From Larimichthys crocea (Eukaryota > Chordata > Actinopteri > Sciaenidae), in assembly GCF_000972845.2 (NCBI RefSeq), contig NC_040028.1, forward strand, positions 10,672,038 to 10,736,037: a stretch of DNA of 64,000 nucleotides, in the 5' to 3' direction. Positions 62,343 to 64,000 of this stretch are shown here, in pieces. The stretch's first letter is position 1. The number at the start of each line of letters is the position of its first letter. The notes beneath the pieces were generated by a model that was not told where the DNA came from, made no database searches, and saw only the letters and a list, made by a program, of their open reading frames with translations. Both the position numbers and the translations under genes were made by a program.

Positions 62343-64000
62343 CTGAGGTAGAAAGACAAAGAGACAAACAGGTACTCAGAGTAAAATCTTTCACTGCAAT
62401 CACCATGGCAATGACTGCTTTAACTCACATTTAGAGGGCTAAAATGAAAACTGGCTTACTCAGTATAATTATAATGAAATGTACTAAATAGTGCTAAAAA
62501 AAAACCCCACAACCTTCATCCTGTCTTTTTACATTTACATGTTACCATTGTCAAAGCCAACCTACACTGCACTTATCATTTGTAAAGACTTTTATATAAT
62601 TGGACATTTTAAAAGCGCCCTCACATCAAGTGGTTTCATTTATTAGCGTAAGACCTGTAACTCCTAAAAACCTTGAAATGCCAAATTATCTTTTTTTTTT
62701 TCCATTTGAACAACTTTGCTGCTGCATAGACATCAAAATGTGTTACAGGTTAGACAGGCTGCCAGCAGTTTTACAAATATCTCCGATAAGCATGACTGAA
62801 GATAAAATGTTGACCTAAATTTTGTGGATGTGAAATACTGATTCATTAGAGGGGACGGATTATATATTTTAATAAAATATATTTGATATATTGATATTAT
62901 AATTAAACAGGAACAAATACAGCGTTTGTGTCATTAGTATTTTGACCGTATCATAACTTTTAGCTGTTCTACTGCTTCTTATCTTAGTGCGGTGAGTAAG
63001 ACCTTGCAGCCGATGGCAATGTGGGAAGTAGCAGGTGGCTGGTGATAGATAGGAACGTAACACCGCAGAATATGCATGGATTACACTATTACACTGTTTC
63101 TCTTGTCTCATTTTGCCGCTACCTTCCAGAGCAAAATCTCTTTTTTTTCTCTGTTTACACATACATTGACAAAAACAAGTTAATTAAATGTATGAAATCT
63201 GTATGAGCATGTGTACATGAGAATATTTCTCAAATTACTATCTTGAATTAAATGAATAAGATGAAAGATGAGTAACTGGTTTGCAGAGTGGATGGATCTG
63301 GGTCTTTTTCTTCCTAATAAAAACTTGGATAGAGAACATTTAAAACTATTTTCTCTGCTTTTAAATGAGGTGACGTCGTACCTGACAGTGATTTCAATGA
63401 CTCACCTCTACTTTCTTTGAAGAAAACGCACACCATACAGAGCACACAGTGTGAGCAGGTAGCTTGTATTTCTTTGATTACTTCTAAAACTTTTATCTTT
63501 GAAACCTGAGACTAGATTTCAATGACTACAGGGGACAAGTAATCAATTGTCTGGGATTCCTATTTTTACCAAACAGCATGCCCATTATCTCAGAGATGTG
63601 GACTCTCCAGTCTTAAGAAGGTTAAGTGAACCTTCATGTGCAGACATAAAAACATACAGGGATGATATTACATTGGGGCCCAGCCAAAATGTATCTGAGT
63701 AATTATAACACACAGTAGCTTCCGGAGGGATCGACATGCACATTGCTGCAATGTTTTCAAGACATTGTGCCTAAATACCAGTCCTAGTCATCAAACACTG
63801 ATTAGTAGCCCAGGGAAAGACATCTGGTCCTGTTGGGCCAGCATTATTAACACAGAATATTGAAAACAAAAAAACAAATGGCAACACTAATTCAAACTCT
63901 TCTCTATTCTACTTCTATTTCTCAGTTGTGTTATTATTTCTCGTACACTCTGGTTTGGCAAATGCAACATTGATTTGATAAGTAAACATTACAAGCATAG
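62343..64000 (-). other. 5' intron of ptprn running off the window
   Basis: No exon confidently placed. One candidate donor (AGTAGAG|GTGAGTC, about 63409 on the minus strand) has the right phase, but the frame in front of it starts MVCVFFKESR, not a signal peptide. Confidence 0.5.

Noticed and set aside
63409..63450. Candidate first ptprn exon (MVCVFFKESR, then a GTGAGT donor in the correct phase)
   Set aside because: Gives no signal peptide, which IA-2 requires; the true exon is more likely beyond 64000.

Overview
The window is vertebrate nuclear DNA, almost certainly from a spiny-rayed (percomorph-like) teleost fish. All genes have GT-AG introns, (CA)n microsatellites are frequent, several interspersed repeats resemble ones I associate with fish genomes, and gene content and order match the human 2q35 block TUBA4A - TUBA4B - DNAJB2 - PTPRN with its intronic MIR153, here with abca12 and pofut2 alongside. 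There are no operons, CRISPR arrays or prokaryotic features. Gene names rest on recognising conserved protein segments by eye; no database search was possible. Exon boundaries were set from splice sites and checked by reading-phase arithmetic.

Layout, left to right: (1) 1-10,040, minus strand: the 5' part of abca12, an ABCA-type lipid transporter, with 12 coding exons; the gene runs off the left edge. (2) 9,400-13,140: intergenic DNA with diverged tandem repeats. (3) 13,443-19,410, minus: complete pofut2 (9 exons, 445 aa), with a hAT-like element and a Tc1/mariner fossil in its introns. (4) 20,602-26,572, minus: an alpha-tubulin gene, probably the tuba4a ortholog (449 aa); its first intron appears to use a GC donor. 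(5) 31,152-33,175 and 34,652-37,627, plus: two further intact alpha-tubulin genes (449 and 450 aa) where human carries TUBA4B. (6) 40,704-47,202, plus: dnajb2, a J-domain co-chaperone with two UIMs and apparently two alternative C-termini, one with a CaaX box and one soluble. (7) 49,079-62,342, minus: ptprn (IA-2), the catalytically dead receptor PTP of dense-core vesicles, lacking only its first exon(s), which should lie beyond the right edge. (8) 50,480-50,557, minus: mir-153 in a ptprn intron.

The genes are not one pathway, but the right half has a neuronal/neuroendocrine flavour: alpha-tubulins, neuronal DNAJB2, IA-2 and miR-153. The most interesting observations are the conserved mir-153 hairpin, the likely conservation of the HSJ1a/HSJ1b-type splice switch in dnajb2, the GC-AG first intron of the tuba4a-like gene, signs of gene conversion among the three tubulin genes, the altered K40 loop of the tuba4a-like protein, and an Asn in the dead PTP signature of IA-2. 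I found no wholly new biological system.
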